Program-made: the position numbers and the translations under genes | The notes under the pieces: model-generated | Database searches by the model: none | The model's input: the letters and a program-made list of their open reading frames with translations, nothing else | Told to the model about the DNA's origin: nothing | Assembly: GCA_947630795.1 (NCBI GenBank) | Contig: CANRJC010000010.1 | Location: forward strand, 24,768-88,767 | Reading direction: 5' to 3' | Length of the DNA: 64,000 nucleotides | Source: an uncultured Phascolarctobacterium sp. | Lineage (GTDB): Bacteria > Bacillota > Negativicutes > Acidaminococcales > Acidaminococcaceae | Part shown: piece after piece, positions 7,926 through 14,345 of the stretch | How positions within the stretch are numbered: position 1 is the first letter of the stretch | How the letters are laid out: every line of letters begins with the position of its first letter

Positions 7926-8433
7926 TTTCTTTCTCCAATATTTCCTTGCTATTTATAACTTTATTACTTCTGACACAATACTGAACTTGCGTCAACGGAA
8001 ATCCCATATGATCAAATCCCCTTGCGGGGAAATTGCAAGAATAAACAAGAACCCCAGTCTTTTCTGCGTATAGATTGCAACAAAACCTTCTCACCTCGCG
8101 CACATCCTTAAAATTAGGTGCGCCGCCTATCAATGATCTGGCAATTGCAAACTTTTTTAATAACGATTCCATCTCATTTCTGTTATCTATGGAATCTAAG
8201 TCGAAAAACTCTTCTTTTTTGCAACGAATCAATGATCTTAATACCGCAGGCTCTCCGCCCCACCTTTCAGACGCACTATCGGACCATCGTTTAGCCCATA
8301 CTCTATCCTTAAAAAAATATACCCCCCGACCAAGCCATTCCGTAGGCTTATCGCTCAGTCTATAACGATCTTCCTTGATAATGTTGTCCGCTTTTTCTCT
8401 TATTGTCCCGTGATAACCGATTAGCTCAACCAT
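7912..8433 (-). CDS. ADP-ribosyltransferase-like toxin (CmdT-like)
   Basis: A 173-residue protein with an ART-type fold signature: Y-H-G-T at 7-10 (NAD-binding His8), W-L-G-R-G-V-Y-F-F at 33-41 (Tyr39), followed by a D-R-V-W-A-K-R-W helix, and a C-terminal strand T-Q-V-Q-Y-C-V-R at 148-155 at the place where H-Y-E enzymes carry the catalytic Glu; here the candidates are Gln149/Gln151. The first gene of a three-gene operon followed by an antitoxin candidate and a SecB-like chaperone, the order of CmdTAC, in which CmdT ADP-ribosylates mRNA. The target of this protein cannot be read from sequence. A weak ribosome site (GAAGAG) precedes the ATG. Confidence 0.75.
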   Translation of the reverse strand: MVELIGYHGTIREKADNIIKEDRYRLSDKPTEWLGRGVYFFKDRVWAKRWSDSASERWGGEPAVLRSLIRCKKEEFFDLDSIDNRNEMESLLKKFAIARSLIGGAPNFKDVREVRRFCCNLYAEKTGVLVYSCNFPARGFDHMGFPLTQVQYCVRSNKVINSKEILEKENGSE

Positions 8434-8472
8434 CTATAGCAACTCTTCGCATAAAGACATCATAAATTAAAC

Positions 8473-8506
8473 AGGAACGAATGGATACATACATCAATTC
8501 GTTCCT
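8473..8506. promoter_or_regulatory. Inverted repeat upstream of the toxin gene (operator or terminator)
   Basis: A perfect 10-bp inverted repeat, AGGAACGAAT (8473-8482) and ATTCGTTCCT (8497-8506), with a 14-nt spacer. It lies between the DUF1492-type gene and the toxin, 40 bp before the toxin start. There is no strong U-tract on either side, so an operator for the cargo operon is at least as likely as a terminator. Confidence 0.5.
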
Positions 8507-8548
8507 ATCTCCTAAAAATCCTGCCCTTTATCGGCAACCGCTTGGTAT

Positions 8549-8980
8549 TTATTTTTCCGAGCAAAACAATTTTTTAAATTCTTTCAGCGCTCTGCCGTGA
8601 AGCACTCGTATATATATGTACGTGTAGCCTTCTTCTTCCGCTATCGTCCGCAGCGATTTATATTCTACATAGCGTTCATAGAGTACATTCGTCCACTTCT
8701 GCTCTTTCAGCCCTTGTATCTGCCGGATGATCTTATGCTTCTTTTCCATGAAGTCGGTGATCTCGGCGGCCAGCTCTCCTTCCATCTTCTCGATGCGGGC
8801 CAGCGCGTCGATCAGCTTCTTGTCTCCGGCAGCGTCGGCGGTTTTGGCCGGAGCCTTCGAATATTTGGCGATGGCCGGAGAAGCGACGGTCAGGCGCAGC
8901 GCATTCAGTTCCCTGGTCTTTTGCCGGAGCGTCTCATCGATGAGCCGCAGGCTCGAAAGATATTCCTTTGCGTTCATCAT
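8549..8980 (-). CDS. Phage late regulator, DUF1492/ArpU-like with sigma region 4-type HTH
   Basis: A 143-residue protein. The first 90 residues form a charged helical region (M-E-G-E-L-A-A-E-I-T-D-F-M-E-K-K), and the C-terminal part, V-L-Y-E-R-Y-V-E-Y-K-S-L-R-T-I-A-E-E-E-G then I-R-V-L-H-G-R-A-L-K, is a sigma-70 region 4-like helix-turn-helix. Such proteins end the early operon of many Firmicute phages and switch on the late genes. It overlaps the preceding gene at GAATGATG and is the last early-type gene before the cargo and the late promoter at 7147-7190, which may be its target. Confidence 0.8.
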   Translation of the reverse strand: MMNAKEYLSSLRLIDETLRQKTRELNALRLTVASPAIAKYSKAPAKTADAAGDKKLIDALARIEKMEGELAAEITDFMEKKHKIIRQIQGLKEQKWTNVLYERYVEYKSLRTIAEEEGYTYIYIRVLHGRALKEFKKLFCSEK

Positions 8981-9657
8981 TCGCCGCCCTTCATTTTGCC
9001 TATCGGCTCAGCCTTGTTTGCTTCCAAATAGACCATCGGCACCCCCAGCACCTCGCACAGGGCGGCCAGATCGAAGGGCGCAGGCTTCCCTTTGCCCTTC
9101 AGCCAGTTGTTGATGGTCTGGGGATAGAACGATGTCAGCTGGGCGATCCTCTTCACCGTGACTCCTCTTTCATTCATCAGGTCGGCCAGCCTTGCCGCCG
9201 AGAATCTTCTCGGGTATCTTTCGGCGTGGTCCTTCCACACCATGAACCGCCTATATTCCTTGTTCTTCGTCACTATTACGTCTGCGGCAGCAGCCAATGG
9301 CATCAGCCGCGTCACTTCCGTGTAGGCTTTGATGGCCGCAGCGCAAAAAGAAGGTGCATTCACGCTCTCCCGGCGTATCCGCTTTTGTTCGCGGCTCTTG
9401 CCGACATCGACGATATTTTCGAAGTGCAAGCTCACGCTGAAGGTCCTCCACCTCGGAGCTTCGGTCTTTCTTTTGCCCGGCTTGGGCTGCAGCAGGGTCT
9501 GCCCCGGCTCCGGCACTTTGCCCAGCTTGATCATGACGATCTTTTTTTCGGCGTAGGGTATAGATGCGGCCTTTTCCTGCGCTTCGGCCCTGCTCTTTAC
9601 CAGCACTCTGAATTTATTGCCCGGATTCGCTCGGCTGGTGATATAGGCAGCATACAT
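8977..9657 (-). CDS. Phage protein with C-terminal helix-turn-helix
   Basis: A 226-residue protein. The C-terminal 70 residues read as a helix-turn-helix: F-S-A-A-R-L-A-D-L-M-N-E-R-G-V-T, then I-A-Q-L-T-S-F-Y-P-Q-T-I-N-N-W and a L-A-A-L-C-E-V-L-G-V-P tail, the XRE layout. The N-terminal part has a short β-rich region with a K-K-I-V-M-I-K-L-G segment and is not recognised. Start has a good ribosome site (AAGGAGTGAACGACA). It may regulate late or lysogeny genes. Confidence 0.6.
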   Translation of the reverse strand: MYAAYITSRANPGNKFRVLVKSRAEAQEKAASIPYAEKKIVMIKLGKVPEPGQTLLQPKPGKRKTEAPRWRTFSVSLHFENIVDVGKSREQKRIRRESVNAPSFCAAAIKAYTEVTRLMPLAAAADVIVTKNKEYRRFMVWKDHAERYPRRFSAARLADLMNERGVTVKRIAQLTSFYPQTINNWLKGKGKPAPFDLAALCEVLGVPMVYLEANKAEPIGKMKGGE

Positions 9658-9663
9658 TGTCGT

Positions 9664-9924
9664 TCACTCCTTTTTGCAGCGTTTGCAAAGCCCGGTGATG
9701 CAGGGCGTCTTCAGCGGGCATTCATCGAAGGCGACTGCCGCTTCGTCCTGAACGATCACCGGCAGCATATCGTGCCCCGGCCCCCATTGGTCCAAAAAGC
9801 TCTGCAGCGTCTCTTTGCTGCCGACGGCATTCTGGGCCACGCCCAAGTTGGTGATCACATAGAGCCCGGCCGGGCAGCGCTTCACTTTCACGATGCGCTC
9901 ATCGCCGTTCAAATAGGCTCGCAT
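9664..9924 (-). CDS. Small phage protein with C-terminal cysteine cluster
   Basis: An 86-residue protein. The last 20 residues hold four cysteines spaced C-x6-C-x5-C-x2-C, which could bind zinc; the rest is β-rich with V-V/I-x-N-L-G-type segments. Not recognised. It lies inside the early operon between two other small genes and overlaps the previous one by 16 bp. Confidence 0.6.
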   Translation of the reverse strand: MRAYLNGDERIVKVKRCPAGLYVITNLGVAQNAVGSKETLQSFLDQWGPGHDMLPVIVQDEAAVAFDECPLKTPCITGLCKRCKKE

Positions 9925-10160
9925 TTTCTGAGCTCCTCGTATTCGGCATTCGTATTTTCGTCTACGCTCTCGCAGGTCCTGACCGTTTTGTAGCCCCGGG
10001 CTGCGTAAGTCGTGTCGAGGATGCCCCCGACGATCCGATCGATGGTGTCGATGATCCCTTCGCAGTAATCGGCAGACTCGTCCTCTTTTCGGAGGATCAT
10101 CTTCCTGGCGGTGTCATTGCGCAACCTCACCAGCCGCTTGATCAGATTTTTCTTTTTCAT
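9909..10160 (-). CDS. Small phage protein of unknown function
   Basis: An 83-residue protein with a very basic N terminus (M-K-K-K-N-L-I-K-R-L-V-R-L-R) and an acidic C terminus. The start overlaps the previous stop as ATGA. No family recognised. Confidence 0.6.
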   Translation of the reverse strand: MKKKNLIKRLVRLRNDTARKMILRKEDESADYCEGIIDTIDRIVGGILDTTYAARGYKTVRTCESVDENTNAEYEELRKCEPI

Positions 10161-10582
10161 ACTTGACCTCCCTCGTAGCTGAGCTGCCGCGTCAGCTGCC
10201 GCGCCTCGCTGTATCGTCCCTGGGCCGCCAGCTGCAGCATCGCCCGGCAGCGCTCGTTGTAGACGGTACGGCAGGCGGGCGCCGCCGGCTTATAAGCCCG
10301 CGCTTGTTCGCTCTTCCAGTAGCGGGCGGCGGCGGCCCGGCTGAGCAAAGTGCGCATCAGCTCTTTATCGGGCCAGTGTCGGCACTCTTGCAGGGCCAGC
10401 TCTGTGGCTGCCTCCCAGTCGTCTTTGTCGGTCTCCGCAAATTCCCGCAGCCATGTTTCGGCCGTCTCTTTGCGCATCTCCGGAGCCGTCTTTCCGCTTC
10501 GCGCCCACCAGAGCGGCGTTGGCAGTTTGTGTTTGTCGAAGAGGTAGAACGTCTTGAATATGCTCTGCCTGTCGATGCTCAT
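10157..10582 (-). CDS. Phage protein of unknown function downstream of the replication gene
   Basis: A 141-residue, Ala/Arg-rich helical protein with three Trp-containing segments (L-W-W-A-R, T-W-L-R-E-F, D-D-W-E-A-A). It overlaps the replication gene stop as ATGA, so the two are translationally coupled. This is where phages often encode a helicase loader or accessory replication factor, but no P-loop is present and I do not assign a function. Confidence 0.6.
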   Translation of the reverse strand: MSIDRQSIFKTFYLFDKHKLPTPLWWARSGKTAPEMRKETAETWLREFAETDKDDWEAATELALQECRHWPDKELMRTLLSRAAAARYWKSEQARAYKPAAPACRTVYNERCRAMLQLAAQGRYSEARQLTRQLSYEGGQV

Positions 10583-11403
10583 GTGATCCCCTCCTCGCGG
10601 TAGAAATCCAGCAATTCTTTTTCGTCTGCCTTGTGGGTGTCGATGATGCCGTCTCTTTGCCAGTTGGCGATTATTCCCCGCAGATAGCGCTGGGGTGAGC
10701 GTATCTGCTTCTCTGCGCTGACGGCCTTCAGTTCTCTCACCGCTTTTACCGCCCAGACGGTACCGGACGAAGCTGCGAGAGCACGCAGAGCGTTCAGGGT
10801 CTCCCGGTCGAGAACGGCATCTCGCCCCGGGAAATGCAGTTTGTATTCTTTCAGTGCTTGCTCGATGTTGGGTTCAGCTGCTAATGGAGATAGCAGCTGT
10901 CCCGTTTGTTTTGTTTTTATATTATTATTATTAACAGTCTTGTTTTGTGGGCCCTTTGGTGGGCCCTTTTGCGGGCCCTGAGGCTCTTTGGCCGAAGCCG
11001 GAGAACCGCGCGTATCAAGGGCGAAGGCGGTGTCCGAGGGTGGGCCCTTTTGCGGGCCCTTTTGCGGGCCCTGAGCCCCCTGATAGATATCCCAATTCAC
11101 CACATGCACTACGGAGCCATCGTGCATGGCGGTGCGCCTTAAGAAGTCGGCTGCGGCAAGCCGATTCACCTCAAAGCGCATTTTCTTCACGGTGACGCCG
11201 CAGGTTTTGGCGAAATGCCGATTGCTCAGCCATATCTCACCCGGCTGCAGCATCACCGTTTTACCTCTGCCGATGGGCCACAGCGCCGGAGCGTGGCAGG
11301 CCCGCAGGAGCAATGTGAGCAGTATCACCTTGCCCTCTGCGTCTGCCTCTATCCAGACGGAGCTCTTCAGCAGCTTTCTGTGCACTTTTATCCATCCATC
11401 CAT
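10579..11403 (-). CDS. Phage replication initiation protein (winged-helix, DnaD/replisome organizer type)
   Basis: A 274-residue protein. The N-terminal 110 residues are a winged helix typical of phage replisome organizers: W-I-K-V-H-R-K-L-L-K-S-S-V-W near the start and W-L-S-N-R-H-F-A-K-T-C-G-V-T-V-K-K later. A low-complexity Gly-Pro-Gln-Lys linker follows, then N-N-N-N and a C-terminal helical domain with Y-L-R-G-I-I-A-N-W. The linker is encoded by 12-bp iterons next to an AT-rich tract, so the gene likely carries the phage origin. Good ribosome site (GGGAGATGAAAA). Confidence 0.8.
   Translation of the reverse strand: MDGWIKVHRKLLKSSVWIEADAEGKVILLTLLLRACHAPALWPIGRGKTVMLQPGEIWLSNRHFAKTCGVTVKKMRFEVNRLAAADFLRRTAMHDGSVVHVVNWDIYQGAQGPQKGPQKGPPSDTAFALDTRGSPASAKEPQGPQKGPPKGPQNKTVNNNNIKTKQTGQLLSPLAAEPNIEQALKEYKLHFPGRDAVLDRETLNALRALAASSGTVWAVKAVRELKAVSAEKQIRSPQRYLRGIIANWQRDGIIDTHKADEKELLDFYREEGIT
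10905..10948. other. AT-rich tract beside iterons (candidate unwinding element)
   Basis: A run of T-rich and ATT-repeat sequence within an otherwise GC-rich gene, encoding the poly-Asn part of the linker. It abuts the first iteron triplet, as the AT-rich region does in lambda-type origins. Confidence 0.45.
10949..11071. repeat. Two triplets of 12-bp iterons inside the replication gene
   Basis: GGGCCC occurs at 10949, 10961, 10973 and again at 11042, 11054, 11066, exactly 12 bp apart within each triplet, with consensus GGGCCCTTTTGC. The triplets are separated by about 63 bp of ordinary coding sequence. They encode the Gly-Pro-Gln-Lys repeats. Iterons in the middle of an initiator gene are the hallmark of lambda O and many Firmicute phage origins. 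Confidence 0.65.
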
Positions 11404-11414
11404 TTTTCATCTCC

Positions 11415-12557
11415 CTAGCGGCGGTTGCAGGGAGCAAGGACGTAGCTGCTGTCGCTGCCGGCCGCGCTGAAGATGTAAGGCCGCAGGCGCCCCGAGGTCT
11501 TGATCTCGATGCTTTCTCCCATGCAGCTGCTCACTAGACGGGCCAGAGAAGCGGCAACGAAGAGATTGGCGTCATTGTCGGCTCCGGTGCACTGCTCCAA
11601 CGGTATGGTGCCGGTGCCTTGGCCGACGGCGCTCGTCGCTTCCACATAGAGGGACCCTGCCGGATCTCCGTCATCGCTTTTCAATTCGATATAACCGTAT
11701 TCGTCGCCGGCGATGGTACAGGCTCTCGTTATGGCGGCCAGCAAAAGATCGCGGCGCACCTTGATCGTCTTCGTCATCCCCGCCTCGTATTTGGCGAAAG
11801 TCTCCCGAAATTTCGGCATCCGTGCGACGATCTTCAAACAAGTGTAGTCGAAGCGGGGCGTAGCTGCGCTTATCCTGCTGCTCCCCTCCACGATACGCAA
11901 ACTGCCGCTTTCCTCGGCCAGCTCTGTGATCACTCGCAAAGAGTCGGCCGGCAGCACCAGAGTCGCATCCTTTTGGCACCCGCTGTCTCGGCTGCTGTAT
12001 TTGGCCATAGACGCCATGTTGGTGCTCCAGCCTGCGGCGCTGCCGTCTGCCTTCAGGTCCAGCTGGATGCAGCTCCAGGCGTTCTTCTCTTTCTTGCTGA
12101 CAGTCTGCTTACAGTGCCGGTATGCGCCCCGCAAAAAGTCCGTCGAAACGTTCAGATCCACGCCCTCTTCCGGCGGCGGCAGCTCCGGCACCTCCGTCGT
12201 CTGTGCCATCAATTCATAGCGGCCTCCGGAGATCTGTATGATCAATCTGTTCTCCTTGAAGATCAGTTTGATGTCGTCGCCGCCCTTCATATTTTTGGCC
12301 AGCGCCGTGAACTTTCTGCTATCGACGGTGACCGAGACGGGCTCGATGCAGTCTTTATCGCCTTTGGCGTCCATGCGCCAGATCAGCTGCTCCGTGGTCT
12401 CGAACCGATGGAGCTTCAGCAAAAAGCGCTTATCTTTCCACGGCCTGGCTGTGATCTTCACCACACCGGTCTCTTCGCTTTTGCCGCTGCCTATCAAGGC
12501 CAGCTTTTCCGCAGCGGTCTCCAGCTCATCGCCGCTCACATAGATCGTTGTATCCAT
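11415..12557 (-). CDS. Phage-encoded sliding clamp (DNA polymerase III beta-like)
   Basis: A 380-residue protein, the length of a bacterial beta clamp. The repeated clamp pattern is visible: F-T-A-L-A-K-N-M-K, I-K-L-I-F-K-E-N-R-L-I-I-Q-I-S-G-G, Y-E-L-M-A-Q-T-T-E-V-P-E-L-P in domain 1; A-T-L-V-L-P-A-D-S-L-R-V-I and similar strands in domain 2; and a terminal Y-V-L-A-P-C-N-R-R where clamps end in a hydrophobic-M-P-x-R/L. It would tether a polymerase to phage DNA; no polymerase is seen here, so it may recruit the host enzyme. An ATG at 12557 is preferred over a GTG at 12560. Confidence 0.78.
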   Translation of the reverse strand: MDTTIYVSGDELETAAEKLALIGSGKSEETGVVKITARPWKDKRFLLKLHRFETTEQLIWRMDAKGDKDCIEPVSVTVDSRKFTALAKNMKGGDDIKLIFKENRLIIQISGGRYELMAQTTEVPELPPPEEGVDLNVSTDFLRGAYRHCKQTVSKKEKNAWSCIQLDLKADGSAAGWSTNMASMAKYSSRDSGCQKDATLVLPADSLRVITELAEESGSLRIVEGSSRISAATPRFDYTCLKIVARMPKFRETFAKYEAGMTKTIKVRRDLLLAAITRACTIAGDEYGYIELKSDDGDPAGSLYVEATSAVGQGTGTIPLEQCTGADNDANLFVAASLARLVSSCMGESIEIKTSGRLRPYIFSAAGSDSSYVLAPCNRR

Positions 12558-12575
12558 CACATCGCCTTTTTATAA

Positions 12576-12685
12576 AAACGGGCCGCATACTTCCCGGTAT
12601 CTTTTAAACTGGCAGTTTTTGTTTTATCCGTAGACAGACCGGAGAACGGATGAAGCGTGTGCTTGTATATATACGCGGCCCGTTT
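12576..12685. repeat. Long-range inverted repeat in the leader of the clamp gene
   Basis: AAACGGGCCGC at 12576-12586 and its exact complement GCGGCCCGTTT at 12675-12685, separated by 88 nt, fill the gap between the MazG-like stop and the clamp start. In RNA the second arm would sit directly upstream of the clamp ribosome site (AAAAAGGCG), so it could control clamp translation. Confidence 0.4.
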
Positions 12686-12689
12686 CGTC

Positions 12690-12980
12690 TTATCGATCGC
12701 CGGCTTCTATGGCGTTCAGTCTTTTCTCCAGTCTGATCAGCTTCTTTTGCCGGTACTCTTTTATCTCTTCGGAAATATTGAAGTAAAGCTCGATCTGCTC
12801 CAGCATGATCTGCACGTCGGCCACTTCTTCGGCTATGTCCGTCTTGGGGCAAAAGCCCCGCAGATGTTTGCAAAGTTCTTTCTGCAGTTCGGCCATCTCT
12901 TCCAGCGCTACCACTAACTGCTGCGAAGCGCCGTAGATCTTGAAGGCCCGGCTGTAAAGTTCTTTATCGATGTTTTTCAT
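12690..12980 (-). CDS. MazG-like nucleotide pyrophosphohydrolase
   Basis: A 96-residue all-helical protein with the MazG metal-binding pattern E-E-M-A-E-L-Q-K-E-L then D-I-A-E-E-V-A-D-V-Q-I-M (E-x-x-E and E-x-x-D). Phage members of the family hydrolyse NTPs/dNTPs or lower (p)ppGpp. The ATG at 12978-12980 has an AGGAGG site. It precedes the sliding clamp, consistent with a nucleotide/replication module. Confidence 0.82.
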   Translation of the reverse strand: MKNIDKELYSRAFKIYGASQQLVVALEEMAELQKELCKHLRGFCPKTDIAEEVADVQIMLEQIELYFNISEEIKEYRQKKLIRLEKRLNAIEAGDR

Positions 12981-12991
12981 CGGCGCGCCTC

Positions 12992-13264
12992 CTATCTTAT
13001 CAGCAGCGACTTTTCCTGTTCGCTCAGCAGGTATTCGCCCATGGCGGTCTTCGCAAGCCACCAGGCAGCCCGCATGCCATCGGCCTCATAGCGCCTGTCG
13101 CCGCCGGCGATCTTGCCCTCCAGGGCGTCGCCCACATCCTTCGGGATGCTCTCGATCTTGATGATCCTATCCGCATTCACCCAAAGCTGAGCGCCCAGCT
13201 CGATGGTGACCTCTTTCCCATTGTAGCGTCTGTCGAATTCATGAACTTTGACAAAACGTTTCAT
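12992..13264 (-). CDS. Small phage protein of unknown function
   Basis: A 90-residue protein starting M-K-R-F-V-K-V-H-E-F, with a β-rich first half (E-V-T-I-E-L-G-A-Q-L-W-V-N-A) and a Trp-Trp-containing helix. The ATG overlaps the previous stop (TAATG), so it is translationally coupled to the small membrane protein. Not recognised. Confidence 0.6.
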   Translation of the reverse strand: MKRFVKVHEFDRRYNGKEVTIELGAQLWVNADRIIKIESIPKDVGDALEGKIAGGDRRYEADGMRAAWWLAKTAMGEYLLSEQEKSLLIR

Positions 13265-13443
13265 TAAAGTACCCCCAAAGTTATGGCTCCCAGCACCGCC
13301 GTGCCGATCACCGCGCCGATAATGCCGCCTACTAACGCCGCCGCTCCGGCCACTGCGCAGATATGGCGGCTACAGACCAGCATCGTCCCTATCGCCAAGC
13401 GATCTTCTCTGCAAAACGCCACCTCTACCGTTTCGTCTTTCAT
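13264..13443 (-). CDS. Small phage membrane protein with glycine-zipper segment
   Basis: A 59-residue protein in what would otherwise be a gap. The first 20 residues are charged; the rest is one or two membrane segments with small residues at regular spacing (A-V-A-G-A-A-A-L-V-G-G-I-I-G-A-V-I-G). The start overlaps the LysM-like stop as ATGA and the stop overlaps the next start as TAATG, strong evidence that it is translated. The pattern resembles glycine-zipper proteins of phages (superinfection exclusion or membrane effectors), which is inference. Confidence 0.72.
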   Translation of the reverse strand: MKDETVEVAFCREDRLAIGTMLVCSRHICAVAGAAALVGGIIGAVIGTAVLGAITLGVL

Positions 13444-13751
13444 TTGTTCACCTCCAACACGTAGATCAATTCTTCGCCCGGGTGGATGATGCTGTTGAAG
13501 TAGCGGTTGCCGTCTTTATCGTCGCGATATTTATGGCTCGCCACCTTCGCATCGTAGACGATCTCTCGGATGTCTCTTTTATCGCCGTATTGCCATGCCA
13601 GCTTCATGGCGATGCCGTACATAGTCTGCCCGGTACGGACGGTGTGCTTCACCATGATCTTTTGCGTTTCGTGCATGGGATTGGCAAAGCCGAAGACAGC
13701 TACGGCCGCAGCCGCCAAGGCCAGCCCTTTCGTCATCTTCCCGAAGGTCAT
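13440..13751 (-). CDS. Phage LysM-like secreted/membrane-anchored protein
   Basis: A 103-residue protein. Residues 5-25 form a hydrophobic Ala-rich segment (signal or anchor). From about residue 34 follows a single LysM-like domain: V-K-H-T-V-R-T-G-Q-T-M-Y-G-I-A, and near the end I-H-P-G-E-E-L-I-Y-V-L. LysM binds glycan strands of peptidoglycan. Being in the early operon rather than with lysis genes, it may act on the lysogen envelope. Its stop overlaps the start of the 59-residue membrane protein. Confidence 0.75.
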   Translation of the reverse strand: MTFGKMTKGLALAAAAVAVFGFANPMHETQKIMVKHTVRTGQTMYGIAMKLAWQYGDKRDIREIVYDAKVASHKYRDDKDGNRYFNSIIHPGEELIYVLEVNK

Positions 13752-14053
13752 ACCAAGCCCTCCCTTACCAGTCTTTTCGCTTCCTTCAATTTGGCGTCTA
13801 TGGAAGCCATGAAGTCGAAGCGCCGCCCGCTGCCGTAAAATTCCGCAGGCCTCTTTTCTTCCCGCGGCGTGGTCAGATCGCGGAAGAAGTCGTCGCAGCG
13901 CTTCACGTCCACTATCCAGTTGCGTCCGGCTTTGCCCGCCGGCAGCTTGCCGGCGGCTATCAGCTGCCTCAGCGAGCCGTAGCTTACGCCCCGGCTGCGG
14001 CTGTACTGGGCCAGCTTCATGTAGGGAGCGTCCTCTGCGTAGTTTCTCTTCAT
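13748..14053 (-). CDS. Excisionase-like/MerR-type helix-turn-helix protein
   Basis: A 101-residue protein. The N-terminal half fits a winged-helix DNA-binding module of the excisionase type: Y-M-K-L-A-Q-Y-S-R-S-R-G-V-S-Y-G-S-L-R-Q then G-K-L-P-A-G-K-A-G-R-N-W-I-V-D. The second half is basic. Two ATGs (14059, overlapping the previous stop as ATGA, and 14053) are possible; the latter has the better spacing to GGAGGG. It may be the prophage excisionase or a transcription regulator. Confidence 0.65.
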   Translation of the reverse strand: MKRNYAEDAPYMKLAQYSRSRGVSYGSLRQLIAAGKLPAGKAGRNWIVDVKRCDDFFRDLTTPREEKRPAEFYGSGRRFDFMASIDAKLKEAKRLVREGLV

Positions 14054-14055
14054 GT

Positions 14056-14343
14056 TCATTCCCTCCGCTCGTCTGCTTTGCGCTTGGGGCACCAAGCGGG
14101 CGCCGCTCCGGTAAAAGACGACGAACTGCCCAGCTTTTTGACGGTGCTCAAATGCCGGCAATACCATGCTTCCGGCTGCAGCAGCCTTCCGCTGCCGTTG
14201 CCGGTGCTGCAGTCTGCCTTGTTCTTCGTGTAAAAAAGGCAGTCGCACTCCTTTTTCACGCCGTTTTCCCGGAACATGCACCACCGCCTTCCGGCCTTGT
14301 GAAATTTGTCGGGGCGGATGAATTCGTCTGCAGTAACAGCCAT
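14056..14343 (-). CDS. Cysteine-containing phage protein
   Basis: A 95-residue protein with six cysteines (W-C-M-F, C-D-C, D-C-S, Y-C-R-H, W-C-P-K) suggesting metal binding or Zn-ribbon structure. No family recognised. The ATG at 14343 follows GGAGG at 7 nt; a GTG at 14349 is an alternative. It lies between the zinc-finger and the helix-turn-helix genes. Confidence 0.6.
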   Translation of the reverse strand: MAVTADEFIRPDKFHKAGRRWCMFRENGVKKECDCLFYTKNKADCSTGNGSGRLLQPEAWYCRHLSTVKKLGSSSSFTGAAPAWCPKRKADERRE

Positions 14344-14345
14344 GA

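Noticed and set aside
12576..12690. A frame coding a Lys/Tyr-rich peptide between the MazG-like and clamp genes
   Set aside because: It looks protein-like but has no ATG, GTG or TTG start before its stop; kept only as a remark.
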